Origin: Drechslerella dactyloides
Taxonomy: Eukaryota > Ascomycota > Orbiliomycetes > Orbiliales > Orbiliaceae
NCBI GenBank assembly: GCA_020064725.1
Contig: JAGTWJ010000002.1
Location: 4,526,001 to 4,590,000 of the forward strand
DNA length: 64,000 nt
Direction: 5' to 3'
This document shows, in pieces, positions 10,301 through 21,451 of this stretch. Position 1 is the stretch's first letter. The number at the start of each line of letters is the position of its first letter. The notes beneath the pieces were generated by a model. It ran no database searches. It saw nothing but the letters and a program-made list of their open reading frames with translations, and was not told the origin of the DNA. A program made the position numbers and the translations under genes.

Positions 10301-11867
10301 CCATATCCATCACAGGGCCAGAGGGTACTGAAGATGGCTGGCCGGAAGCCGGAGCCGGTGTAGAGCTAACATCGATAGCCAAATCTTGTACCAGAACGCC
10401 GCTCTTTGAGGCAGGTGCTTGTGATGCCGCTGGTTGGCCGGCACTTTGATCCGTATGCATCAAATGGGCCTGGCCGGATGGGACAGAAGTGGCAGAGTAA
10501 AATGTATCTGAAGGACCTGTGGGATTTACCGCTACTGCAGCCTTTGACTTCCTGGGAGCTCGCGGTTTCGTAGTATTTGCAGTCGGCGACTTCTGAGAGG
10601 CGGAGACACGTTGCTTCTTGGCTGGCGGAACCGGATGAGGGGCGGAGACAGGAGCCACCGGGACCTCTGGCTGAGTGGTTGGTGCTGTCGAAGTAGTAGG
10701 GTACGCTTTTGGAGCGTGTGACTTTGCGGTGGCTCCAGAATTATAGTTCTGATAATACTGTTGATCGGAGTGAGAAGGCGTTGTGGTAGCATAGCTATGA
10801 GCGGATGTTGACGTGGCATTGGCGTCTCTCCCAGAACCCTTCGCGGTTCTCTCGTAGGTGGCTTGATGGTTTGTGCTCGGTTTCGACTGCTGGCTCGAGG
10901 AAGCATACGACGGCTCTGAAGCGTTGCTCAAGAAGTAGGAATTAGTCGATTCAACCGTACGCATTGGAGTAGGTTGGGGAAGAGTGTAAATACGTTGAAG
11001 ATACGACTGGCTCTGCTCGGTGTCGTCTTGGTACGTCTTTCCATACTCGCTCGTTTGCTGATAAGCGCTGGTACCGTGGGTTGCGTCGGTTCTCGGGGCA
11101 CTTTCATAGGATCTGCCGTAGGAATTTGGCGCGCCGCTTTGAGCATGTTGCAGATAAGACTGCGCCGATTGCCTCGGATTTGACGCGCTCGACGCTCGTG
11201 TCTGCGAAGCAGTGCCATCGTACGACGCTTTATGGTGGTAGTTTGTGCTTATGGATGCGGGCTGTGAGGTGCTTGTCGTAGAGGTCCGCTGTGGGTAGTA
11301 GGATTGTTGCGATGATGTGTCAGACTTCTGGTACGGATATCCGTGGTCTGTGGATGATGCTACGCCCAACGTTGAATGATTCGTAGACGACACGTCCGAT
11401 CCACCACCCCAACCTGCAGCTGACAGAGCCTGCTCTGCGCGATCGTGTCCAGCTGCTCCGTCGTTTCGCGGTCTGGAAGGCTGCGATGAGGAAGTGGCAG
11501 ACGACTGATATAACCCCGCAGATCCGTACCCAGATGCGCTCCCAGTTCCGGAACCATGGGGCCTCCCACTCGCGCTTCTACTAGCAGCATTTGTCGCGCT
11601 CGCCTGGCGGTTGATATCATGAGGAGCTGTGGTTTGTCTCGCCGGGGTAGGGGCTGGGAAGTGGAGGCCGTTGTACTGAGTAGTCGCGGGCCGAACCTCG
11701 GGAGGTGACTGCCGTGTCGTTGAGCTTATCTGATGAGACTGAGAGTGCTGCTCATTACTGTAGTAAGTCGAAGGTTGACCGCCGGTGGAAGAGTATTGTT
11801 CTGAGTACGGCTGACTTTGGGAATAGGCGGTATTCCCGTAGGTGTAGCCATAGTAATTGCTTGACAT
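7314..11867 (-). CDS. Large C2H2 zinc-finger protein with AT-hook and Ser/Gln/Pro-rich N-terminal half
   Basis: Exons (minus) are 11867-9151, 9099-7847 and 7747-7314. The introns are 51 and 99 bases; the first has a perfect GCTAAC branch site. The product is 1467 residues. Residues 1-600 are low-complexity, rich in Ser, Gln, Tyr and Thr (activation-domain-like). Residues about 640-695 (starting MASQFFTNHRQK) form a compact predicted helical segment. Around residue 1135 is an AT-hook-like KRGRPRG run with Arg-Gly repeats. A zinc finger with C-x4-C-x12-H-x4-H spacing lies near residues 1225-1250, and a second degenerate one begins CCWGDC and ends DNHVLGEH. The last 140 residues are charged and end in a Lys/Glu tail. 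The domains indicate a nuclear DNA- or chromatin-associated regulator. I do not know its targets and assign no gene name. It is transcribed divergently from RPL26. Confidence 0.8.
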
Positions 11868-12419
11868 GGTTCGTGCATGCGCCCATGCGACGCGTTTGAT
11901 AGGAGGCGGGAGCCCTTCCGGGATTGGTGAGGAGGATGCGGCCCTTGATCGCGGGCGCCGATTGTGAGCGGTTACGGGGTTCTAGGGGCTCATGGAGCTT
12001 GAAGGGTCAGTTTGAGACGGAAGGCAAGGATGTTGATGAAGTCTAATGCTCAAGCGTTCGCGAGACCGATATCAGCGACAAAGCTGCCTGACTAGCGCGC
12101 TCAACCGGGTCGTTTCTGTGTTGCAGGCCTGTGTTGCGTCACGACGCGTTTGTCCACGAGGTGGCGTTTGTCAGCTGCTCATTTTCCCCATCCGGCTAGA
12201 CCCGTAGATAGGGCACGGCGGGGGAAATGTGTTGCCAAGAGCCTCACACGTGATCGCGCCCACACTCAGCGGCTGCCGCTGTTTAGGCGTGGTGAAAAAA
12301 TTCGGCCCACAGCTCCAGTTCGACCTTGAACAACCCTTCACGATCCCGAACCTAACGACAGGACATCTCCAATCGACGCCGACATCATCGCCGATATCCC
12401 CCTCCTCACTTCAGCTACA
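11868..12419. promoter_or_regulatory. Bidirectional promoter between the C2H2 gene and RPL26
   Basis: This 552-base spacer separates two genes that start in opposite directions, so it must carry both promoters. It contains a tctaggg motif (11981-11987, CCCTAGA on the other strand), an aacccttc (12331-12338) just upstream of RPL26, and two acgcgttt words (11889 and 12145 regions). CCCTA-type words are known Tbf1 sites in some yeasts' ribosomal protein promoters. Their function here is not shown. Confidence 0.4.
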
Positions 12420-12981
12420 ATGGTTTCCATCAACTCAGGTCTGTCTCTATTCTCCACGAGAACCTCTGGCGGGGTTGTTCACGTTGGCCGAGGCAGTTTC
12501 GTGGACTCTCAAACTAATGCAAGATGTGCGAACAGCCATCCACTCCTCGCGGAGAAAGTCGAGAAAGGCGCATTTCGATGCCCCATCCTCCGTCAGACGG
12601 ACGATCATGTCCGCTCCTCTGTCGAAGGAGCTGAAGGAGAAGTACAACGTACGAATATAGCTCGATGACAAAGCCGCCGGATTCCCTCAGTGTTAACACG
12701 CCTGATAGGTCAACGCCCTGCCGATCCGCAAGGACGACGAAGTCATGATCACCCGCGGCACCTACAAGGGACGTGAAGGCAAAGTCACGTCCGTATACCG
12801 TCTGAAATACGTCGTCCACATCGAGAGAGTATCCCGCGAGAAGGTCAACGGACAGTCGGTCCCCGTCGGCATCCACCCCTCGAAGTGCGTCATCATCAAG
12901 CCGAAGCTGGACAAGGACCGCGAATCCATCCTGGAACGAAAGGGCAAGGCGAGCAAAGGAAAAGGAAAGTCCGAGGAATAG
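12420..12981 (+). CDS. RPL26: 60S ribosomal protein L26 (uL24)
   Basis: Exons are 12420-12438, 12536-12648 and 12709-12981, giving 134 residues. Exon 1 encodes only MVSINS plus one base, a common arrangement for eukaryotic ribosomal protein genes. The protein then reads SSRRKSRKAHFDAPSSVRR and MSAPLSKELKEKYN, followed by the KOW domain with RKDDEVMITRGTYKGREGKV and the basic tail KASKGKGKSEE. L26 binds near the polypeptide exit tunnel of the large cytosolic subunit. The first intron starts with the less usual donor gtctgt but has a ctaat branch site and cag end; the second (60 bases) is standard. Length matches the family. Confidence 0.96.
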
Positions 12982-13963
12982 AGGACATGATGGTTAATGC
13001 TGCTGTCTTGCTATTTTCATTCGAAGGTTGACCGACGGAGGAGTGACGACCTGGATCCCCCCCTTCTTTCTACGCTATATAATGACGACCGAATACCCTT
13101 CCACCGCTCACTTGCTCTCGAAAGCCGACACCGACCTCAACAACTCCCATCGTCAGACCCTCCGCCAACACCACTTCGAACGGCGCACCTGTCCTATATC
13201 TGCATCTATCCTTGGCCGGGCACTTTTTCGTTTTAGGGGTTTTCAAGTCGTGTTAATTCCATGTACATTTCTAACCTTTCCTCGATTTAGAACTTCAATG
13301 ATTCCTACCGTCGAGAGGAACTTGAACTTGAGCCTCCACCGAAAGGCGAGCTACCGCGAGATACTAGCTGAGCTTCTAGGCGTGAAACTGCGAGGTACAT
13401 TATGGACCTCCTGCCAGTATTTATCACCCTCCCTACCCATGTGTGCACTCTTTGCGGTGACACAAAAGATATTCAATCATCCAGGGTAGGCGAGGGTAAA
13501 CGTCTGGCATAGAACAAAAACATGTTTTGGAGTGGGTCTATAGTCTAGTGACTTTATTGGCATTAGCACACCGTAGTCTGCTTCCTAACGATCTCGCCTG
13601 CAGACCGCTACTTGAATCTCTGAGGATACTATTCTAAGGATCCGTGTGAGGTGCGGTTTGAGGGTGAGGGACATATACTAGGCGCAAATATTTGTTATAG
13701 ATACGGAAGTTGAAATCACAAAGTAAATACACACTTATGTCATTCAGGCATTCGTATACCTCATCTTGATAAATTCTATGTGACTAGAAAACCAGTACTT
13801 CCATGCTACACCATGCATGCATGTATAATAAATATATACAAATCCTTCATAAGCACCCATAATATACAACGGCCATAACTGCGGATCGATAGTCCCAGCC
13901 AGCAGCGCACATATATACAGCTACCACCTCCAGTAAATCCAGCCGTGCTATATACAACCGTTC
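12982..13963. other. Convergent 3' spacer between RPL26 and mitochondrial S19
   Basis: Both neighbours end here. An open frame at 13083-13189 on the plus strand (MTTEYPSTAHLLSKADTDLN...) is followed by a plausible branch and acceptor (ctaac...tttag, ending 13290) and by a short open stretch NFNDSYRREELELEPPPKG that ends at TGA. I could not find a donor that joins them in frame, so I do not call a gene. A small unrecognised two-exon gene remains possible. Confidence 0.35.
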
Positions 13964-14482
13964 CTACTTCCAGCCGGATTTCTTGGGAGGTGCTTTGCGT
14001 GTCCTGTCGATCCATCCAGCATCAGCACATTCTTTCCACAGTCCTCGCAGATAGAGTTGGGGGCTGAGGAAGGTTAACGTACGGAGCAAACTCGCCCAGC
14101 TTATAGCCGACCATCTCCTCGGTGATATGGACAGGTGCAAAGTTCTTTCCGTCGTAGACTTGGAAAGTCAAGCCGACAAAGTTGGGCAGGATGGTGCACG
14201 AGCGCACTTTGGTCTTGATCGGAGGGATTTTTTCGCCGATTGTCGCCGGCTGAATCGGTAAACTGCAATTAAACGGGTCAGACCACCCAATTGGCATCCA
14301 AGCTTGCAGACTGTGGCAAGATTCGCGATCGAGGTAGAGATTTCGAAGGTCGACCTACGGCACGATATATGGGCCTGTATGTAGCCTTGCGTTAGCATTG
14401 AAGTATAGGATACGAGTACCGTAGTCAACAAGGGCATACCTTTCCAAGACGACCGAGTAAAGAGGCGAAGAGTGGCCCGCAT
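13964..14482 (-). CDS. Mitochondrial small-subunit ribosomal protein uS19 (Rsm19/S19)
   Basis: Four exons (minus) are 14482-14440, 14374-14359, 14262-14083 and 14003-13964; introns are 65, 96 and 79 bases. The total is 279 bases, 92 residues, with every junction in frame. The protein reads MRATLRLFTRSSWKG, then PYIVPLPIQ, then IKTKVRSCTILPNFVGL, and EEMVGYKLGEFAPTRKAPPK. These are the S19 hallmarks SxWKGP and GxKLGEFxPTR. Exon 2 is a 16-base microexon encoding the core of PYIVP. S19 sits in the head of the small subunit and contacts S13 and tRNA. The basic N-terminus fits import into mitochondria without a long presequence. An upstream in-frame start at 14581 would add 33 residues and is less likely. 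It is divergent from MRE11. Confidence 0.88.
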
Positions 14483-14752
14483 CTTGCGGGCTGATGGTGG
14501 GGTAGATGATAGATGAGTATCGTTGGTGGGTACAGCTGCTGCAGTAACTCTCGACTTTGTGGTCGTCAAAAGCAAAGCCATCTAATCAGATAAGATGAGA
14601 CGAGAGATTAGATCGAGGCATCCGAGCTCATACCCCACGTGACCAACGTGCCATCCTTTCGCGTCCGTGTGTCACCGACCAACCCGCTTCCGACCTCATT
14701 CGCGCATCTACCACGAGCGACTGCGGAACAGAAAGTCGTTACCACTCGCACC
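14483..14752. promoter_or_regulatory. Short bidirectional promoter between mitochondrial S19 and MRE11
   Basis: Only 270 bases separate the two divergent start codons, so both promoters must be contained here or overlap. No clear TATA box is seen, as usual for housekeeping genes. Confidence 0.45.
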
Positions 14753-17547
14753 ATGCCCGGCCGATCAGGTATTCCCTTCTATCGGCTGCTCTGGGTCCTG
14801 GAGGCTGGATGCTGACGTGAAGTAATTTTAGAACCGGATACGATCCGCATTCTCCTTGCGACCGACAATCATGTCGGATACAACGAACGAGACCCTATTC
14901 GCGGCGATGACTCGTGGAAGTCGTTCCACGAGGTCATGTGTTTGGCCAAAGAACACGATGTACGCGCCCCCTTCGTCGTATCTCGACTAGGGTCTTATCA
15001 AGCTGACACGCTTCCGATGTTGGGTTTATCGCGACAAGGTCGATATGGTACTGCTCGCTGGCGACTTGTTCCATGAGAATAAACCAAGCAGGAAGAGCAT
15101 GTATCAGGTCATGCGCACATTGCGAATGAACTGCTATGGTGAGAAGCCATGCGAGATAGAAGTTCTAAGCGACGTCTCTACGAATTTGCAAGGGTATTTC
15201 GAGGTGTTATCCGTTGGCGAAACTATACCTCGAAAAGCTAAACGGCGTGTCTAGGACGTTCAATCATGTCAACTATGAGGACCCCGATATCAATGTCGCT
15301 ATTCCGGTTTTCTCAATCCATGGCAATCACGACGATCCATCCGGTGTACGTTGCACAGCTAGACAATTGCTATATGCGGGACCTTTTTTTTTTTGCTAAC
15401 AACGGAGTCCAGGAAGGTCATCTCTGCGCGCTCGATATCCTGCAGGTCTCAGGACTGTTGAACTACTTCGGCCGTGCCCCAGAAAACGACAACATCACCA
15501 TCTCGCCAATACTACTACAGAAAGGTTCAACGAAGTTGGCGCTGTACGGTCTTAGCAATGTACGGGACGAGCGACTGTTCCGCACCTTTCGGGACGGGAA
15601 AGTCAAGTTTCTTCGGCCGGGCGCGCAGATGGATGAGTGGTTCAACTTGATGGCTCTGCACCAGAACCAGTAAGATGCCCCTTCGCGCTCAATCCGCTTT
15701 TGAACAACCTTTGACTGACCAATACCGCCGAACAAACCAGTCAGGCGCATACGGAGACCGGCTATCTACCCGAAAATTTCCTGCAAGAATTCCTAGACCT
15801 CGTCATCTGGGGCCACGAGCACGAATGCCTTATCGAGCCTCGCGTAAATCCCGAAATGGGCTTCTCAGTCGTCCAGCCTGGCTCATCGGTCGCTACATCC
15901 CTCTGTGAGGGTGAGTCCGTAGCTAAGCATGTCGGTATTTTGAGTGTTACGGGCAAAGAATTCCATATCGACCCAATAAGGCTCAAGACCGTCCGGCCGT
16001 TCAAGATGAAGGAGGTTGTTCTCTACGACAACAGAGCGATGCAGAAGATCGCGACTAAGAGTGACAACCGAACGGAAGTTACGAATTACTTGACAAAGAT
16101 CGTCGAGCAGATGATCGTAGACGCGAGACAAGAATGGCTGGAAGGGCAGCTGGAAGCTGGCGGTGAGGCGGTAGCCGAAGAGGACGTCCCGTTGCCGTTG
16201 ATCCGGCTGAGGGTAGAGTATTCTGCCACAGATGGAAAGTTCGAAGTGGAGAATCCGCAACGGTTCTCGAATCGGTTCGTGGGCAAGGTGGCGAACACCA
16301 ATGATGTAGTACAGTTTTACAGGAAGAAGACAGCTCCAACTCGTGTGTTACTCCCTTACCCAGCAAACGTCCGTTAAGGTAGTAGATGCTAATGCCAAAT
16401 AGGGAAGGCAAATGACGGTGGTGCTATGGAAGGAGATGCGGAGGCTATCCTCGCACAGTATGGAGGAGCAGTAGAGAATATCCGAGTCGAGAACTTTGTC
16501 AAAGAGTATCTCACCGCCCAGAGTTTGAATATTCTCCCGCAAAACGCCCTTGGTAATGCAGTCGGGCGATATATCGACAAGGGCGACATCCATGCTGTGG
16601 AACAGTAAGTCGGACATAACTTTGATCTCGCACACATTCGGCTCGTAACTAAACCTGGGGTCATAGGTTCCTCAAGGATTCTTTAGATGCTCAGTTCAAG
16701 AAGGTGCTTGAATATAACGTGACTGATGTCGATGGAATCAGAGAAGCTGTAAGACACCCACCCAACCCTACCGGCGTTTTCCGCATCAAAGCTGACACGT
16801 TACCTCGCGTAGATGACAATCGAAAAGTCCAAGTTGGAAGAGCTCTACGAAAAGGGAGAGTACAAGTCAAAACAGAGGGCTGCACAGAGAAACAAGAAGC
16901 AAAAGCCGGAAGACTGGGACAGCGATCTGGACGGGAAATTCATCTCAGACGAGGACGAAGATGGAGATGTGGATATGCTCGACGATGAAGAGGAAGCTCC
17001 GCCACCTCCTCCAAAGGCCACACGTGGTAGAGGAGGTTCGAGGGCCGCCACGACCTCACGAGCGGCGGCAACCAAGAAGGCACCTGCGAAGAAGGCGGCG
17101 ACGACTAGCAGAGGCAGAGGTAAAAAGCAAGCCGTGAGTGAAGAGGAAGAAGAAGCGGATTTGTTGGACGACGACGACGACGACGAACCCGATGTACAAA
17201 TGCACGACGATGATGAGGACGATGTCGTCATCATCGGAAGCGACGAAGACGAGGTAATGCCACAGAGGACTACAACTCGAAGTGGGAGACAAGCAAAAGC
17301 ACCAGCACCCAAAGCAGCGGCGAAGCCCGCAGCACCAGCGAAGAGAGCACCAGCCACAAAGAAAGCACCAGCAAAGAAAGCCGCGACGACAGCAAGACAG
17401 ACGACATTATCCTTCGCAAGCCAGGCCTCAAAACGAGGAGCGAAATCACAGACAGCAGAAGTTGACGGGGACATGATTGAGGATTCGGACGATGAGTCGG
17501 ATGACTTTGCGCCGGCCTCGACTTCGAGCCGGACAAGGAGGAGATAA
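14753..17547 (+). CDS. MRE11: Double-strand break repair nuclease Mre11
   Basis: Nine exons: 14753-14768, 14832-14959, 15039-15193, 15255-15345, 15413-15669, 15741-16342, 16403-16604, 16667-16748 and 16813-17547. All eight introns are 60-79 bases and every phase agrees, giving 755 residues. The nuclease core shows the phosphodiesterase motifs in order: DNHVGYNERD, GDLFHENKPS, GNHDDPSG, HQNHQAHTE and GHEHECLIEP. Mre11 works with Rad50 and Nbs1/Xrs2 in the MRN complex to sense and trim DNA ends and act at telomeres. The C-terminal third, encoded by the last exon, has acidic blocks, Arg-Gly and Lys/Ala-rich repeats (AT-hook-like DNA-binding tail) and a QTTLSF word. Exon 1 is just 16 bases, encoding MPGRS. 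Intron borders are inferred; gene identity is certain. Confidence 0.96.
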
Positions 17548-18284
17548 TTGAGAGGTACGACGAATAGCGATATCATGTATTGTCTGTGCTTCGAGGCTAG
17601 TTGGCGTCTTGTGCATGTTGCGTTTATACATCTATCTAAGGGCCGTGCCATCTCTTTTCTGTGCGTCTGTGATTGTGATTTCGTGTATATAAATATCTGT
17701 GTGTTTTGGGGCTTGGTTAGGTATCTACTCGCCAGTCGTCCGCACTGTTGGACGGGAGATGGCAGCCCTATCAGCGGATGAAGAATAGCAGTGTAATCAG
17801 CGATAGCGATAAGCAGCAACCGCAGGTGCAGTTGAAACGGAGCTGCCCTGGTGTTGCTATAAAATGTCACCCCCTCCCTCCCTCCCTCTCCCGTCACGTT
17901 TTGCAGCAACGTCTCCATCTCCCCTCAACCTCTCTCCCCAACGTTTCACCTGTTCCCAGCATCACCGGAAGACCATCAACGTACCTCCAAACGTCCTCAG
18001 CGTCTACAGTCAACTGAAACGGCCTTCAGGATAATACCCAAAGCGCAATTCAGCTACCTGCTGCTTCTACTACCTCTTCCTCCTGAGTTCTTCCTGGTTC
18101 TCCTCCCTCTCTCCTACCCCTTCCAGTTTGCCCTACAATCACCTCCATCAGAGTACTTATCTTCATTGATCAGAGTATTCTGTTCCCGAGCCCTTCACTT
18201 TCAAACATCCCCTTCTCTTTATTTCCATTACTAACTTCCCCCAGAGATTCTTTCGAGTCTCCTTCTCTGTACCGTCTACCCACA
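17548..18284. other. Intergenic spacer and long pyrimidine-rich leader
   Basis: The 3' side of MRE11 is followed by a CT-rich stretch (about 17868-18280) directly before the ATG at 18285. Long pyrimidine-rich leaders are typical of highly expressed or constitutive genes in filamentous fungi. No other gene is seen. Confidence 0.45.
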
Positions 18285-20410
18285 ATGTCTACCTCAAATC
18301 CCAAGGACGTTCCAAACGTCAAAGAGCATGCCGGCAAGGCAGGTGCTACTGCTGCAGCAGCAAAGCAGTTGCTTGACGGTGATCAATCTGAGAGCGTCGA
18401 CGATGCTATAAAGAAGATCAAAGCGATGGCCACAGAGCGAATCCGTCAAAGAGCTGCCGCTAGCAGAGCTGCTCAGGATGCTGAGTCGAAAGCCTCAGAC
18501 TCAACCGTGGATAAAGACTTCAACATGAGCAATGTCCTATATGTTGACAAGACCACGAGTGATACCATTGATATTCTCGCTACGTCTGCTGCCAACCTGA
18601 CTATCGGGGCCGAACCAGCACCCAAGGTGAAGGAGAAGCAAGACAAGGAGAATCTGGATGATACGCTCGAAGCTCCAAAATCCGCATCTGTTGTCGAACT
18701 CACCAAGCCAGAAATCGTCGATGCTCAGGCTGCAAAGCTCAAGGATTACAAAGCTGCAGAGTTGAAGGCTTCAGACGTCAAGACTGCAGACGTCAAGTCT
18801 TCAGATGTCAAGACCGCAGATGTCAAGACGTCGGGCGTCAAAGCTCCAGACGCCAAGGCTTCAAACACCATCTCTACGGCTACCCCAAAGCTCGGAACGA
18901 TCGTTGTTCCCAAGGTTAGGCCCAAGTCTTCGGAGCCCAAGCTTCCTCAAACTGAAGATGGTTTCTCTCCACAACCTTGGGTTAAACGTCGATACACGAT
19001 CGCCCAGCTCTTGTTGCTTGGCGAAATCATACCATATGTCATCTGCCCACGAGACCGTAAGTCTCTCGACCCCGGCATTCTTTACCTACCGCCTGGAAAA
19101 TCCCTGATACCTAACACCCCATAGGCTTCAACATCCAAATCTTCAGCTACGACATTGTCCACATCCCCGGTCTCGGTAATGAGTCGACTGGTAATGCTGT
19201 CGTTGACCACCAGATTCTTACTTTGAATCTGCGCACCGAACTCGTCGCATTCCAGTTCTTTACCACCTACGGATACCGCTATCTCGAACGTTTCAAGTCC
19301 CCAGATCATACCCTTTTTGTCAAAGGTCTTTGGGTCGAGGTTCGTGGATCTGCTGGGTTGAGAGACCATGGCGGGTACCGCAACGCCTACCGCCCAAAGC
19401 CCTATACCGCCTGCATCAATGAGGGATTGGTCAAGGAAAATCAAGAAGCCGAAGGTAATGGATCTATTGCCACGCTCTGACCCCTACCCTGTTGTATTTC
19501 GAGATTGGGTTTGCCGAATTGTGTTGACTTTCGATAGTTCTCGCTGCAGAACAACAACGATTCAACCACGCTAACTCAGTCGCTACTCACTTCCGTGGTC
19601 GTGGGGGACGCGGTGGACAACGTGGTGGATACAGGGCTGGCAGCGCCCGTGGAGGCGGCCATCGTACCACTTTCAGCACCGGTACGTGAAAAGCAATTTT
19701 ATGCTCATGCATGTAGAAACCGTAATGACTGTATCTCCCCATTCATAGCGAGCACTGAGCAGCTCCTGATGATGAGGGATGATAAAAACATCCCTGTCCC
19801 CGCTCTGAGCCCGACTCCATACACTGGCCCACGTACCCCAATCGCTAGCAACGATGCCGTTGCGGCTATGGCTCAAGAAGCAGGGACATTTCGCGATCTC
19901 TCCGAGAACTACGCTGATAATCAACTTGTTCGCAATGAAATAGAGCATGCCGCCGCTCTCGGAGGTAATGCTGCCGGAGACGTTGTCGGCTTGGTCGAGC
20001 AAGAGCTGGCTGAGAAGAAGGCAGAGATCACCAATAAGTGGGGTGAAATCTACGGCTACACCGTCCAAGAACCGAAGGGAGAGCTCGTTTCCAAGCCTGG
20101 AGGTTTGCAAGGGTGCGTATTTTCCATTCCGCGTGGTACATGTTCTAAAGTTTCTGATATCTTCTCTTGGTGACTACGACAGGAATTCATCGACCCCAGA
20201 GCAGCAGATGCAGTATATCCAGGTACGGCTGGACTGTCCACAAACTATTCATGATATGATATAGTCTTCTGACCCTCCTTATCATAGTACATGCTCCAGA
20301 CTCCGCTCGCCCCCGTTCTTAGCACGACGCATGCGGCCGGGAATCTCACTCCCTCTGCTCAGTTGGCTCAACCTTCCACCCCAATGTCCGACAACATGGA
20401 GGAAATGTGA
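18285..20410 (+). CDS. Unrecognised protein with acidic/repeat N-terminus and RGG box
   Basis: Six exons: 18285-19056, 19125-19454, 19538-19681, 19749-20112, 20183-20222 and 20288-20410. All phases agree; 590 residues, stop at 20408. Residues 1-250 are low-complexity and charged, with a run of five-residue repeats of the type (A/S)DVKT (about residues 158-192). Residues about 230-400 look folded: QPWVKRRYTIAQLLLLGEI, then RFNIQIFSYDIVHIPGLG, and LWVEVRGSAGLRDHGGYRN. They are followed by an RGG box with GRGGRGGQRGGY, typical of RNA-binding proteins. The next part (KKAEITNKWGEIYGYTVQE) is helical and charged, and the end is Thr/Pro-rich. I do not recognise the family. A role in RNA or ribonucleoprotein binding is a guess from the RGG box. 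A T-rich 3' region follows. Confidence 0.8.
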
Positions 20411-21340
20411 TCATCCCCTCGCAATCGCTCAGAGCTTCTTAACTACATGATACTTTTCTTTCTCTTCTGGGCAAATTCTCCTTTTTCTATGGAAAACTTG
20501 CTGGGCTTTATGTTTTCTTCTCATTGTTCTTTCTCTCTATTGACAATTCTTTCCTTTTAAAACTCTTCCCTTTCTGAATTTCGATTCTATCAATGGGCTT
20601 CTGGGAATGAAGGAAGTGTTTCATTACTGCTTTCCTTTGCTTTCTTGTGGCCCCTATTCACGGTTAATTCGGTTTGAGGTCTGCTAGCAGACAACCTAGG
20701 CATACGAACTAGATAAATCGAAAGAATCAAATGGGACTCTATTATTAATATATTACGATGGCATGCGCGTTATTGATTTCCTGGTACTTGCGGGCTTTGC
20801 TATTGTCCTAGGTGCTATACCACGTGCACTGGTATGCGTCGCTTAATATCACTCAAGGTTCGTGTGTTTCTTTTGTTGCATATCGACTCCATCTGATTGG
20901 TCCGGTACGGCTGAGGTCGTAGAAGGGTATGGAGCTACATACGCAATCAAAGTACGTTTCAGCGCACGTCCATAAATTGCAGCGATCGCACAAGCTAGAA
21001 TGCGCGTTCCGAGTGTGTAAAGTAAAATAATTGCATTGTGAGATGCGTGGGTATATCTGTACAGAGAGCAAGCTATATACAGCTGACTATAGTAGTAGCT
21101 AGGCTGGGGTATCCGTAAATCTTTGCAAATGCTTTGTACAAATGGGGTATCTTGGGGCCAAGAGGATGATTGAACGATGCAGTGAGAAAAAATACAAGAG
21201 ACAAATATTTTGGGGGTGTGGGTATTCTTTTGGGTGGGTATCTTCCGGTTGCATGGGAATGGAATGTCGCCCGGCAAGCATAGCGGACTTTTCCCGTCGA
21301 TCCGTACATTGAGTTATTGCGGACTCGCGGATGAGCTAGT
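20411..21340. other. Convergent 3' spacer
   Basis: Lies between the stops of the RGG-protein gene and the metalloprotease gene. The first 250 bases are T-rich (3' untranslated region of the plus-strand gene). No coding sequence is supported. Confidence 0.5.
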
Positions 21341-21420
21341 CTACCACCATCGGCGACGTGGTGGGATGATCTGAGAGTCTTCGCCCTCTCCTTCGCCCTC
21401 GCCCTCGCCGGTGCCCTCGC

Positions 21421-21451
<31 letters not shown>

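Noticed and set aside
16845..17918. 357-codon open frame on the minus strand
   Set aside because: It is the antisense of the acidic and Lys/Ala-rich tail of MRE11; the Ser runs are the complement of Asp/Glu codons and there is no independent motif.
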